Virus record (IMG/VR): IMGVR_UViG_3300000270_000003
Span: 1-24,080 of that record
DNA length: 24,080 nucleotides
Reading direction: 5' to 3' (one strand)
Origin: a virus
Part shown: positions 8,048 to 15,630 of the stretch, piece by piece
How positions within the stretch are numbered: position 1 is the stretch's first letter
Layout: the number at the start of each line of letters is the position of its first letter
Translations under genes and position numbers: made by a program
Notes under the pieces: generated by a model
Told to the model about the DNA's origin: nothing
Databases searched by the model: none
The model's input: only the letters and a program-made list of their open reading frames with translations

Positions 8048-10849
8048 TTAAAACTCCTTGCCTATTTCGTTTTGTGCGTCCTGGACCAATGAATAAATAA
8101 GGTCCCGGTTGTTTAAAATCATTTCGGCCCCGGTGCTGTCGTCTGGGGCTTGTATGGTTAAATTTACGTTAGCGTTGTTGGTGCTGTTACCAGTCTTTTT
8201 GCCCAGGAAGCCTTTAAGGTCTGCGTTAGTTCTGCTGTCTACTACTCGCTCGCCTTTATCAAGTAACCAGGTTCCTTCCCTTGGTACGTTGTCGATCCCG
8301 TCGTGGGCCATACCAGCCAGGGCGAATCCTTCCGATAAACCAACGGTTGCAGTAAGGCCAGCCATTGCCGGGGCTGAGTTAGAACCAAAGCTCATAAGCG
8401 ACGCTAGGGCTGCGGGAACGGCGTAAGCGGTGCCTAATGCTGTGGCTGTTGCTACGCCCGTGGCTGTGCTGGTTGCTGCGCCACTAACGGCTATTGATTT
8501 TTCGATTGCTGCCAGGGCTAATTTTTTAACGCCAATTTGAACAAAGCCGCTGATCAGTTCTTTAATTACTGACTTGGTAATATTTCGCATTGCGTCGTTG
8601 AAGTTCTCGCCTTCTACCACGGCAGTTCCTACGGCATCACCGATCCCCTGGGCGAAGTTGTTAAACGTGCTTCCCCACATTGCATCAAAGTTGGTTGTAC
8701 TGTCTGAAATATGCTGTTCTAAAGCTTCCCAGAACGGCAGCTGTGCTTCTTCCAGGGCCACGGTTGCGTCTGCCTGTTCTGCCAGTAACGTTAACTTTTC
8801 CCTTAGTAGATCATTAATGCCCTGTAACTTGCCGTGTTCTATCTCATAGTTAAGCTTTTGCACTTCGCTGGCATCACTTGAAAGCAGCGAAGTTTTAGCT
8901 AAGTTTTGCGCGTAGCTCTGGGCTGTAGTGGTTAATTCCTTGGCGCTTTTACTTGCTTCTTTGTCCAGGTCGATTAATTGCGCTTTTTTATCTGCTGCTT
9001 TTGCCAGGCGTAATAATTCGCTTTTCTGGGCTGGCTCCAGGTTTATATATTTACCGTTTTCTACTTCGTATTGTGCCCGTGCTAATTCGGTAGTTTGGCC
9101 CATTAAGGCTATTTGTTCCCGGTACCCAGCAGCACGATCATTAAAGGCTTTTAACTCTTTGTCTGTTTGCGGTGTTTCAGTAACGGCAGCTTTGGGCTTG
9201 GCTGCTTTGTCCGGCTCTCCCCCGGCTTCCAGGTGCCCTAACTGGGTAAGTAAGTTTTTCTGTAACTCCAGCTGTTTATTTAGCTCAATTACTGCCGTTT
9301 CTTTTGCTGCTTCGGCCTTGATTATTTTGTCGGCCCCAGCTTTGGTTTGCGTTGGTAATTCTACCCAGCGCTTAAGTTCTTTATCGTAATAACCTTTACT
9401 GGTATGGCCCAAGGTTAGGATCTGGTTGTTAAGGCTTTTAACTTCGTCTTGCTGGTTGGCTATGCTTTGGGCCAGGTCTATTTCTTTGGCTTTTAATTGC
9501 GCCAAAGTTAAGGTTTTAAAGCTTTCCCCTAGCTGGTCGATTTCGCCTTTTAATTCAGCCGCGGATCCGGCTGCGTCGTCTGAGCTACCAGAAAAAGTAA
9601 ATAGAGAAAATGCGGCAATAGCCAGGATCCCAGGAAGTCCACCTAATGCGCCAACCAAACCAGTAGCCGCACGGCTAACCACGTTTAATCGGGTTGTTGC
9701 TGCTGTTAATTGGTTTCTGGCTGCTGTTAATCGAATTTCCGCTGCGGTAGCTTGTCCGGCTCCCAGGGCTGCGGCTCTTGCTGCTGTTGCTCGCTTAATT
9801 TCAGTTTGTGCCAGGATAATATCTGCCTGGGCTGCCTGGCGGCTTATAATTATATCTCTCGCGGTTGCTGCTGTTTTATTGTAAATAGCCCCGGTTGCCA
9901 GTCCAGCCGCCGTAACTAAACCAATTTGCATTACGGTAATAACTTCTTCTACGTGCTTACTTAAAAACTCTAAGCCTTCCGCTGTACCGTCAAGACCTGG
10001 CAGTAAAACCGAATTGATCGGCACTTCCAGGGCTTTTGCTAATAAGGTGTATTGGGTTTTAATATCAGCAAATTTGGCGTTTATATTGTCGCCCATTGCT
10101 GCGGCTTTGCCTTCGTATTGGCCCAGGGCTTTTACTAACATTGTGCCGAAAACTTCGGAAGTTAATTCCCCGTCGCCTATCATTTTTTTAAGACCAGCGC
10201 TGGTGTCGTGTCCGGCGATTTTAGCAACCTTAGCCATTAAGTCTGGTAAAGGTTCTGTTACTTGCCTAAAGTCTTCCATATTGACAACCCCGGCACCTAA
10301 CGCCTGGCTTAGTCCATAGTAAACGCGGCCCAGGTCTTCGGCATTGGCACCATTGGCACTGGCGGCATTACTTAAGCCTTCAAGCATACTTCTAGCTGCT
10401 TCGTCGCTTACTATGTTTTCATTTACCAGGGTAGATAAGCGGCTGTAACCGTCGCCTAGTCCGGTAAGTTCTTTGTGGTGTCTTTTTGCCAGGTCAATTA
10501 ACCAGGCTTCTTTATCTGCGTAATCTGCGGCATCAGCGGAAAGGCCCTGTAATCGGGTTCTAATATCCTGGAATTCTGCCAAGTTTCGAGTAAGTGAAGA
10601 TCCGATCTGGAAGGCACCAAAACCCGCAGCCATACCAATAAGGGATCTGGTTACGGTTTGGGCCAACTTATTAGTAACTGCCATTTTGTTATTAGCATTA
10701 TCGGCACTACTCGCAAATTGATTGTTACTTGTCGAAGCCCTTTTAGTGGATCCGCTAAGTTGATCTATTCCTTTGGCTGCGCCTTTTACGTCGCTATTAA
10801 ATTTTCCAGTTTGAGCGTTAAATTTTACGCTAACATTGTAGTTACTCAT
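8048..10849 (-). CDS. Tail tape measure protein, 933 aa
   Basis: The N-terminal region (about 75-300) carries the tape-measure domain pattern: FQDIRTRLQGLSADAADYAD, then LVNENIVSDEAARSMLEGLS, GANAEDLGRVYYGLSQALG, and GVVNMEDFRQVTEPLPDLM. Hydrophobic helices occur near 305-330 and 395-420, long helical Ala/Gln/Lys-rich stretches fill the middle, and another Ala-rich hydrophobic region lies near 785-860. The protein sets tail length and is ejected with the DNA. It is short for a tape measure. It contains many CCWGG sites (27 counted by eye). Confidence 0.92.
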   Translation of the reverse strand: MSNYNVSVKFNAQTGKFNSDVKGAAKGIDQLSGSTKRASTSNNQFASSADNANNKMAVTNKLAQTVTRSLIGMAAGFGAFQIGSSLTRNLAEFQDIRTRLQGLSADAADYADKEAWLIDLAKRHHKELTGLGDGYSRLSTLVNENIVSDEAARSMLEGLSNAASANGANAEDLGRVYYGLSQALGAGVVNMEDFRQVTEPLPDLMAKVAKIAGHDTSAGLKKMIGDGELTSEVFGTMLVKALGQYEGKAAAMGDNINAKFADIKTQYTLLAKALEVPINSVLLPGLDGTAEGLEFLSKHVEEVITVMQIGLVTAAGLATGAIYNKTAATARDIIISRQAAQADIILAQTEIKRATAARAAALGAGQATAAEIRLTAARNQLTAATTRLNVVSRAATGLVGALGGLPGILAIAAFSLFTFSGSSDDAAGSAAELKGEIDQLGESFKTLTLAQLKAKEIDLAQSIANQQDEVKSLNNQILTLGHTSKGYYDKELKRWVELPTQTKAGADKIIKAEAAKETAVIELNKQLELQKNLLTQLGHLEAGGEPDKAAKPKAAVTETPQTDKELKAFNDRAAGYREQIALMGQTTELARAQYEVENGKYINLEPAQKSELLRLAKAADKKAQLIDLDKEASKSAKELTTTAQSYAQNLAKTSLLSSDASEVQKLNYEIEHGKLQGINDLLREKLTLLAEQADATVALEEAQLPFWEALEQHISDSTTNFDAMWGSTFNNFAQGIGDAVGTAVVEGENFNDAMRNITKSVIKELISGFVQIGVKKLALAAIEKSIAVSGAATSTATGVATATALGTAYAVPAALASLMSFGSNSAPAMAGLTATVGLSEGFALAGMAHDGIDNVPREGTWLLDKGERVVDSRTNADLKGFLGKKTGNSTNNANVNLTIQAPDDSTGAEMILNNRDLIYSLVQDAQNEIGKEF

Positions 10850-11163
10850 TAAGTGGCCTTGTTAATCGTTTTGGCATAGGTAAGGCCCATTAGTCGTAGG
10901 CCGTCAAAATGTTTTTTAGTGTTGTCACGTTGGGCCAGATCCGCTTCGGCTTTTACCTGGGCCAAGTCCAGGCCCAGGCATTGCCCGTCGAATCTCCAGT
11001 TAAGAAGATCCGCGACTTCTCTAAACCACAATAAAATAGGCCAATTCATCGGTAAAACTTCGATAACTTCTGGCCTGGTGATCTCGTCGATTAATTCCTG
11101 GGGCGCGCCTAGCTTTTCCATTTCGCTAACCGTTTCCGCTTTGTTAGGTTGTGGCGTAGCCAT
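10849..11163 (-). CDS. Tail assembly chaperone, T-like extension (DUF1799-like), made by -1 frameshift
   Basis: The frame is shifted by one base from the short form. It is open from the slippery site through seven linking codons (LKDVAEG) to the ATG at 11163, giving a predicted fusion of about 218 residues. Its sequence (LPMNWPILLWFREVADLLNW, then RFDGQCLGLDLAQVKAEADL) fits the DUF1799-type proteins found at this position. In lambda the GT fusion links chaperone to tail tube. The ATG lies in a hairpin and lacks a good ribosome binding site, so fusion is the more likely expression route. The stop overlaps the tape measure ATG (TAATG). Confidence 0.82.
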   Translation of the reverse strand: MATPQPNKAETVSEMEKLGAPQELIDEITRPEVIEVLPMNWPILLWFREVADLLNWRFDGQCLGLDLAQVKAEADLAQRDNTKKHFDGLRLMGLTYAKTINKAT

Positions 11164-11190
11164 TCCTTCGGCTACGTCTTTTAGTTTTTT
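11155..11190 (-). promoter_or_regulatory. Programmed -1 ribosomal frameshift signal
   Basis: The heptamer A AAA AAC occupies 11190-11184 in the phase needed for tandem slippage (GCA AAA AAC). A 7-base spacer follows, then a perfect 7-bp stem: CGTAGCC (11176-11170) pairs with GGCTACG (11161-11155) around an 8-base loop GAAGGAAT. All three parts match the known bacterial -1 frameshift design. Confidence 0.92.
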
Positions 11191-11504
11191 GCTGGTGCCC
11201 CGCTTGCGGCTTCCATATAGCCACGAATAAGGCCAGTTCTAACGAAAGGTATATTTATCAGGGCTGTTAAGTTCTCCTGGTTATATTCCATTTCGTCGCC
11301 GTTCTCGTCGCCAATTCCACGCCAACCAGTAACCAGGTTTGTTAATAACGTTTGGTCGCCTTCGTTAGCCAGCTGGTTAAAAATGTCTTGCTCTTTTATT
11401 TCAAATTCAACCTGGCATTTGTGCTGGGTAGTTGTCCCGCCGTCTGCTGGTTGGTGAATTGTTACGGGCCAATAAACCCGGTTGTTTTTTAGTAATTTAA
11501 ACAT
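11181..11504 (-). CDS. Tail assembly chaperone, short form (gpG analogue), 107 aa
   Basis: This gene lies between the tube and tape measure genes, as does lambda G. The product is a small beta/alpha protein (VEFEIKEQDIFNQLANEGD near 32-50) and ends in GAPAKN directly before a TAA. The last three codons GCA AAA AAC form the heptamer A AAA AAC in the correct phase for -1 slippage, so a fraction of ribosomes should continue into the next frame. The short form should be the abundant chaperone that coats the tape measure before tube polymerisation. Confidence 0.82.
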   Translation of the reverse strand: MFKLLKNNRVYWPVTIHQPADGGTTTQHKCQVEFEIKEQDIFNQLANEGDQTLLTNLVTGWRGIGDENGDEMEYNQENLTALINIPFVRTGLIRGYMEAASGAPAKN

Positions 11505-11527
11505 TAAATATTTGCCCCTATTTATTG

Positions 11528-12451
11528 CTATTCGAAGGTAAAGCTAACTTCGTCGTTACCCGCTTCCGAAGGTACTAAGATCAAGTTAACTTCAAGAGTT
11601 GCCACGCCGTTAGCGTCGCCATACTTAGGTGATTCCAGCTGCACGTTTGGAGCCGAAACTTTACAAATTGCGCCAGGTGTTGCGCCGTGCTGGATTTCGA
11701 TTAAGCCTTGTTCTGCTGCCAGGATTGAAGCGAAATAATCTTTTTGCGCCAGGGTTGGTGCTTCGATAACTACCGAACCAGATCCGCTTCGGTCTGTTAG
11801 CATTACTTCATGGCTTGTTAGCGTTTCCACGTATTCAACGTTTTGTGCTACGTCCATTTCCAACTTATGCGGTTTAGCAGCATAGCCAAGCATTGAAAAG
11901 CCAGAAGTGCGGCCTTCGCCTGTTGGTGTTGGTTTCTTCCAAGCGCTCCAGTCTGGTGCTGGTGAAGTGCCAGTAACCGGGGCCACGTATAACGCCAGGA
12001 AGTTAAACGCCAGGTATGGGATCCCTTTGTCCATTTCCAATTTAACCGAACCACGGGCACCGTTAGCTTTGTGTAAGTTGCTGCCGATATAAAAGAAGAA
12101 GCTTGCGCTTTCTAATGCGCTGCTTGCCAGGTCGTAATCTACTTTAGTGGTTGCCGTGATCGTTTCAGCGAAGCCAGCTGCACGAAGTAAAGGACCAAAC
12201 GCCGGGGCTGTGCCAGCTGTGCCGGATCCCTGTAATTCAACTTTAAAGCTAATTGAAATATGTTCGCCTGTAATTATTTTTGATTCTGCGCCCAGGTAAG
12301 GCTTAATTAATCCGCGCTCAATAGCGTTGGCTTCAAGTGGTAAGAATTCAACGTCTTTGGCTAAGATTGCGTTTGTACCTTCTAAGGCTTCGGTTGTGCC
12401 GTAAACGGATTCAATACCCGCTAATAGCGTTTTTTCTCTAAATTTAATCAT
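11528..12451 (-). CDS. Major tail tube protein, 307 aa
   Basis: It opens MIKFREKTLLAGIESVYGTT, with GTNAILAKDVEFLPLEANAI and a PAFGPLLRAAGFAET segment near residue 85, which are hallmarks of siphophage tail tube proteins. A later region (YAAKPHKLEMDVAQNVEYV near 188-206) matches the second half of the same family. It is located right before the frameshifting chaperone pair, as in lambda (V before G/GT). No sheath gene is present, so the tail should be non-contractile. Confidence 0.83.
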   Translation of the reverse strand: MIKFREKTLLAGIESVYGTTEALEGTNAILAKDVEFLPLEANAIERGLIKPYLGAESKIITGEHISISFKVELQGSGTAGTAPAFGPLLRAAGFAETITATTKVDYDLASSALESASFFFYIGSNLHKANGARGSVKLEMDKGIPYLAFNFLALYVAPVTGTSPAPDWSAWKKPTPTGEGRTSGFSMLGYAAKPHKLEMDVAQNVEYVETLTSHEVMLTDRSGSGSVVIEAPTLAQKDYFASILAAEQGLIEIQHGATPGAICKVSAPNVQLESPKYGDANGVATLEVNLILVPSEAGNDEVSFTFE

Positions 12452-12581
12452 TGTTAACTACCTTTTTGCTGCTGGTTTCTTTTAGGGTTTCTTCGCCTTT
12501 TTGCGTGGTCTTACTAACCAGCTGGGGCTTGCTTGTTGGCTTGGCTTTTAAATAGCTGCCGCCAGGTCTTTTGTTCATCAT
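12444..12581 (-). CDS. Tiny basic protein between tail terminator and tail tube, 45 aa
   Basis: This frame starts ATGATG, overlapping the TGA of the previous gene, and ends in a TAA that overlaps the first codons of the tail tube gene. The upstream gap between known genes is filled exactly. The product begins MMNKRPGGSYLKAKPTSKPQ, is rich in Lys, Ser and Thr, and is probably unstructured. Mu-like phages carry a small gene (gp38/DUF2635) in the same place, but I cannot claim homology. The perfect coupling on both sides supports real translation. Confidence 0.65.
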   Translation of the reverse strand: MMNKRPGGSYLKAKPTSKPQLVSKTTQKGEETLKETSSKKVVNND

Positions 12582-13000
12582 TGGGTTGCTTCCTCATAGG
12601 TTCGCGTTTTGAATTGGTCCAGCCAATAAATTAGGCCGCCGTCCATTACCAGTAATTCACCACCAGCCAATAAAATTGGATCGTGTTCTGTCGTCGGCTG
12701 CCAGCCATAAATAGCGTTTCTAACGGCTAACCTGGCGTTGTGTAAGTCTTCTTCGCTTCGCTCGCCTGTTGCGTCGTTACGGACGTTTAAAAGGATTAAT
12801 ACGCCGAAGGTTTTAGTTACTCGCTGGCACGTTGGCCCGGTATCTCTTAAGCTTTCTTCGTGGGCTTCTGCCATTGGGATAACGAAAGCTTGTTCCCTGG
12901 TGCTTCTAGTTGTCGCCTGGGCTGATTCCAGGCTTAAGGCAAAGGCCACGTTATGAAAGTGCTTTGCGCTATTAATCTTGTTTACAATCGCTTTAAACAT
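12578..13000 (-). CDS. Gp37-like protein, probable tail terminator, 140 aa
   Basis: The pattern of an N-terminal helix, AFALSLESAQ, ATTRSTREQAFVIPMAEAHE, then FGVLILLNVRNDATG, LHNARLAVRNAIYGWQP and a final LLVMDGGLIYWLDQFKTRTY agrees with the Mu gp37 family (PF09646). Its fold and position suggest the ring that caps the tail end and docks to the neck. Its stop codon TGA overlaps the ATG of the next tiny gene. Confidence 0.82.
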   Translation of the reverse strand: MFKAIVNKINSAKHFHNVAFALSLESAQATTRSTREQAFVIPMAEAHEESLRDTGPTCQRVTKTFGVLILLNVRNDATGERSEEDLHNARLAVRNAIYGWQPTTEHDPILLAGGELLVMDGGLIYWLDQFKTRTYEEATQ

Positions 13001-13472
13001 TACCTAAAATTCCTTTGATGTAACCGCGCAAGGCGTTAGCTACTCGCTTTTCCTGGCGTGGGCCGTAACCTATAAACTGCCTGGCTGGTAATACGGATCC
13101 GTTAAGTGAAAACCAGCGACCACCAGCAAAAAAATTTAATTTACCACCAGGCTTCTTCGGCTTAATTACTGCCCCGTGTTGGTGGTATGGGGCGTAAGGT
13201 ATATTGGTGCCGACTTCAACCGTATTTCCTTTAATCGTAAAAGTTATTGAGCGTTGAAGTGCCCCGGTCTTTCTTAGTGGCTGCCCCTGGCGAAGTTTCA
13301 ATTTTTCCCAGGCTTTGCCCTGGGGATCTACGCCGCGTTTAAATCCCATTTGTATATCAGAAACAATGGCCCGGCCTATGGCTTCAAGTGCTGGCCTGGC
13401 TGCGTCACTGTCTACCGAATTAAGGCGATCAAATAACTTTAAAACCGCTTCATTTTCCAGGGATATAGCCAT
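12993..13472 (-). CDS. Phage virion morphogenesis protein (Mu G-like, neck/tail completion), 159 aa
   Basis: The segment GFKRGVDPQGKAWEKLK, then RKTGALQRSITFTIKGNTVE, VGTNIPYAPYHQHGA and PARQFIGYGP gives the full set of landmarks of the phage virion morphogenesis family (PF05069 type): a W-x-x-L region, a G-x-L-x-x-S-I strand, the Y-x-x-x-H-Q-x-G loop and the terminal P-A-R-x-F-I-G. These proteins complete the neck and prepare it for tail joining. The stop overlaps the next start by 8 bases. Confidence 0.87.
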   Translation of the reverse strand: MAISLENEAVLKLFDRLNSVDSDAARPALEAIGRAIVSDIQMGFKRGVDPQGKAWEKLKLRQGQPLRKTGALQRSITFTIKGNTVEVGTNIPYAPYHQHGAVIKPKKPGGKLNFFAGGRWFSLNGSVLPARQFIGYGPRQEKRVANALRGYIKGILGNV

Positions 13473-13894
13473 TAAAATTCGCTTAAAGTGTCTGCCGTAA
13501 AGATCCGGTTTGCTCTTGTTTTCGTTACAACCGCTTTGGCTTCTGATAACCCAGAAGCTTTTTCTTCGCCCAGGTGTATATCGCCTTTAGCCGCTGCCTT
13601 TAAAAATTCTATTGCTTCTTCGTGTCGCTTTTCGGCCTGGTCTGTTGGCCTGTCGTCCATTAAAAAATAACGGGAAAGATCGCAACAACGACGAACCAGG
13701 GCCACGGGTTTAGGATCCACCAGGTTTTTAAGCACTCCACTTAAATAGGTGTCAATTTCTGCCGTGGCATCGGTTAGGGCTGCGTTTACTTTCGTTAAAT
13801 CGTATTCGCTAGGATCCTGGTCGTTAGGGGCAAGAACGATAAGCTCCTGTTTCCCTACTCGACTTTCCAGGTCTGCCGCTGTTGCGTAAGTCAT
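13472..13894 (-). CDS. DUF1320 (Mu gp36-like) head-tail connector protein, 140 aa
   Basis: The N-terminal MTYATAADLESRVGKQELI, the acidic turn, KVNAALTDATAEIDTYLSG and the helix ALVRRCCDLSRYFLMDD fit the DUF1320/gp36 family pattern, and the length (about 140) is normal. Members form the connector ring beneath the portal. It overlaps the next gene by one base (TAATG), a sign of translational coupling. The final third is Lys/Glu-rich and helical. Confidence 0.85.
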   Translation of the reverse strand: MTYATAADLESRVGKQELIVLAPNDQDPSEYDLTKVNAALTDATAEIDTYLSGVLKNLVDPKPVALVRRCCDLSRYFLMDDRPTDQAEKRHEEAIEFLKAAAKGDIHLGEEKASGLSEAKAVVTKTRANRIFTADTLSEF

Positions 13895-13901
13895 TTCCCA
13901 A

Positions 13902-14237
13902 TTACTCCAGGATTAATTCGATTAATTCGGCTTTTGTCGCCTTGCTTGGGTATGCTCTGCCGCCTTTGTCCAGGATTGCTTTAAGCTCTTTTGCGCTTAA
14001 GGTGTCCAGGTCTACGCCTTCGCCTTCGCCTTCGCCTTCGCTGCCTTCTTCGCCCGTGATAATTTCCGGCTCTGCGACAACTAACGGTTCTTCGATTAAT
14101 GGCTGGTCCATTTCTGCTACGGCTCCAGCTGCTAAAAGGTCTTGTGCGTTTTGTTCGTCAAGTGCTACGGTTTTGTGGTGCAAAGTGCCCATTGTGCGTA
14201 CTGGCATTAAGCAGAGATATAATTTTTTATCGTTCAT
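13902..14237 (-). CDS. Small head-joining protein with C-terminal SAP/HeH-like helix motif, 111 aa
   Basis: The first 45 residues are a small beta-type module ending DLLAAGAVAEM, a pattern common in phage proteins next to the capsid gene (position of Mu gp35). A disordered acidic linker follows, including an EG repeat encoded by four tandem copies of a hexamer (14015-14038). The last 35 residues (LSAKELKAILDKGGRAYPSK, then ATKAELIELILE) form a SAP/HeH-like helix-extension-helix, which in other proteins binds nucleic acid. AGGGG lies near the ATG. It is probably a minor head or head-vertex protein; the exact role is unknown. Confidence 0.7.
   Translation of the reverse strand: MNDKKLYLCLMPVRTMGTLHHKTVALDEQNAQDLLAAGAVAEMDQPLIEEPLVVAEPEIITGEEGSEGEGEGEGVDLDTLSAKELKAILDKGGRAYPSKATKAELIELILE
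14015..14038. repeat. Four tandem copies of a hexamer encoding Glu-Gly
   Basis: CGCCTT is repeated four times without change on the plus strand, giving EGEGEGEG in the linker of the small head-joining protein. Copy number could vary between related phages by slippage without breaking the frame, since the unit is six bases. Confidence 0.85.
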
Positions 14238-14270
14238 GTTCGCCCCTAAAATTAGGTCTGAAAGTTAGTT

Positions 14271-14298
14271 AAAAAAAAGGGCCAGGCTATCCCGGCCC
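14271..14298 (-). terminator. Strong rho-independent terminator after the major capsid gene
   Basis: In the minus-strand transcript GGGCCGGG pairs with CCTGGCCC (one G-U pair) around a four-base ATAG loop, followed directly by eight T. It lies 21 bases after the capsid stop. The next gene starts 33 bases further on without a visible promoter, so the terminator is probably leaky and sets capsid-to-neck protein stoichiometry. Confidence 0.9.
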
Positions 14299-14319
14299 CA
14301 TTCGTTTTGGTGCTATCGG

Positions 14320-15240
14320 TTAGATAACGCCTTTTAAGAAATAACCCGCTTCTTTAGCTAGGATAATTTCTTTTACTGATTCACCAACACGTACACGGCG
14401 ACCACCACGTAAGCCGATATTCTCGTCTTCTGAGTCACCAGCTACTTTGCTGCCCCATTCGGCAGTAATACCAAAAGTAACGTCGTCTTTAACTTGTGCA
14501 ATTGGGTTGATGTAAAGTAACGCTGCGCCGCCAGTCCAAAGCTTGCTTAAGCTCATTGCTTGGCCTTTGTTCGCTGTGTTGTGCTTCGCAGAACCAACAA
14601 TAATTTGCTCTAAACCAAGCTGTAAACGTACCCATTCAAGAGGGACTAAGCCGTCGTCGCCTAAAGTACCGTTAAACGATTTAACTACCGACGGGTTGCG
14701 ACGTAGTTCTAAAGCTTCCTGGCGTGATAAAACCATAACGTTTGGCGCTACCATTGGCGTTTCGATTGCGTCTGCAATTTGTACCAGTGGTTTAGCTGTC
14801 GAAGCTGTCCACTTGTCATCAGCTGCCAGCGTTTCTTTATGCGTGTAATTGCTGTCGGTCATGATCAAGTCAGAAACACGTTTTTCACGGTCTAACAAAA
14901 TCAATTCTGTTAACTTCGACGTTGCACGGTTTAACGGGTTAAATGATGGGTGCCCAGCTGCCGCGTCAATATCATGCTGTGGGATCTCGTCGTCTAAACC
15001 GTAATCATTTACAAAGCCGCTTTTTTCTTCTGCGCCAAATTCAACGGTATTAGGGCGACCTTTACGGCCTACTGCTGTGTTTGGAATAGTGAAAGAATCA
15101 GCTACGTTAAATTCGGTATAACGAAATTCACGGCTCATTACTGGAGCGCGTGGCATAACTAGATCCGCAACAAATTGCTTATTGCTGTAACCCAGGGCGA
15201 TTGCTGTTAAAACAGAATTCTGTTTAAAAGGTGTGTTCAT
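14320..15240 (-). CDS. Major capsid protein, 306 aa
   Basis: Size, position after scaffold and cement, a strong AGGAGC ribosome binding site and a powerful terminator after the stop all mark the main virion protein. The sequence contains PMVAPNVMVLSRQEALELRR near residues 160-180, typical of the central strand-helix in phage coat proteins, and EWGSKVAGDSEDENIGLRGG near 263-282 in the C-terminal domain. An HK97 fold is expected, but it does not look like the Mu T sequence itself. CCWGG sites are nearly absent (2 counted) and GGATCC is absent, unlike the rest of the window, which fits different codon selection in a highly expressed gene. Confidence 0.85.
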   Translation of the reverse strand: MNTPFKQNSVLTAIALGYSNKQFVADLVMPRAPVMSREFRYTEFNVADSFTIPNTAVGRKGRPNTVEFGAEEKSGFVNDYGLDDEIPQHDIDAAAGHPSFNPLNRATSKLTELILLDREKRVSDLIMTDSNYTHKETLAADDKWTASTAKPLVQIADAIETPMVAPNVMVLSRQEALELRRNPSVVKSFNGTLGDDGLVPLEWVRLQLGLEQIIVGSAKHNTANKGQAMSLSKLWTGGAALLYINPIAQVKDDVTFGITAEWGSKVAGDSEDENIGLRGGRRVRVGESVKEIILAKEAGYFLKGVI

Positions 15241-15251
15241 GTTCTAAGCTC

Positions 15252-15611
15252 CTAGTGCTTGTTAATTTCAATGCTGATAACGTCACCAGCTGCCGACGCT
15301 GCCGTAAGTGCAAAACCTACTACGTTGTCCGTTGCGGTAGTTGTTGCTTTTGCTTTGCCGTCTGCGTCCGTTGTAATACGTGCGCCTTTGCCAATAGCTG
15401 CCGAAGCTTCAACTTCTACAATGCCCTGGAAAATTACGTCTACTGCTCGACCTGCTTCAATGTCTGCGGCATCGTCTGAAACGCCCATTAAGCGGTCTGC
15501 TACATCAGAAGAAAGCGCTACTGCGTTGTCTGCTGCGTCAAGTTTTACAATTCGACGCTTTGGAATAGCGCCGGACGCTGTAAACGTCTTGGTTAGTTGT
15601 TGGTTTCGCAT
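15252..15611 (-). CDS. Capsid cement/decoration protein (DUF2190-like), 119 aa
   Basis: This is an Ala- and Val-rich beta protein with the DUF2190-type pattern: an N-terminal TKTFTASGAIPKRRIVKLD, then a strand with ADRLMGVSDDAADIEAGRAV, GIVEVEASAAIGKGARIT, and a final AAGDVISIEINKH. Members of this family decorate or cement the outside of HK97-fold capsids. The position directly between the scaffold and the major capsid gene agrees. CGGAG lies about 9 bases before the ATG. The gap to the capsid gene is only 11 bases, and AGGAGC for the latter sits within it. Confidence 0.78.
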   Translation of the reverse strand: MRNQQLTKTFTASGAIPKRRIVKLDAADNAVALSSDVADRLMGVSDDAADIEAGRAVDVIFQGIVEVEASAAIGKGARITTDADGKAKATTTATDNVVGFALTAASAAGDVISIEINKH

Positions 15612-15630
15612 TTTTTGCTACTCCGTTGGG

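Noticed and set aside
8928-9389. Plus-strand 153-codon frame inside the tape measure gene
   Set aside because: It is antisense to a clear tape measure protein, has low-complexity Ser/Ala/Leu composition and no domain pattern.
9426-9884. Plus-strand 152-codon frame inside the tape measure gene
   Set aside because: Another antisense shadow created by the Ala-rich codons of the real gene.
11848-12060. Minus-strand 70-codon frame inside the tail tube gene
   Set aside because: It overlaps the tube gene in another frame and its sequence is not protein-like.
11528-12451. Contractile tail sheath as in Mu
   Set aside because: The length, motifs and position fit a siphovirus tube protein, and no separate tube gene follows.
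13882-14268. Plus-strand 128-codon frame across two head genes and the terminator
   Set aside because: Its Ser/Pro repeat is the reverse reading of the Glu-Gly hexamer repeat, and it runs through the capsid terminator gap.
15231-15479. Cysteine-rich plus-strand frame opposite the cement protein
   Set aside because: The cysteines come from antisense reading of Ala/Thr codons, and no ribosome binding site or family pattern is present.
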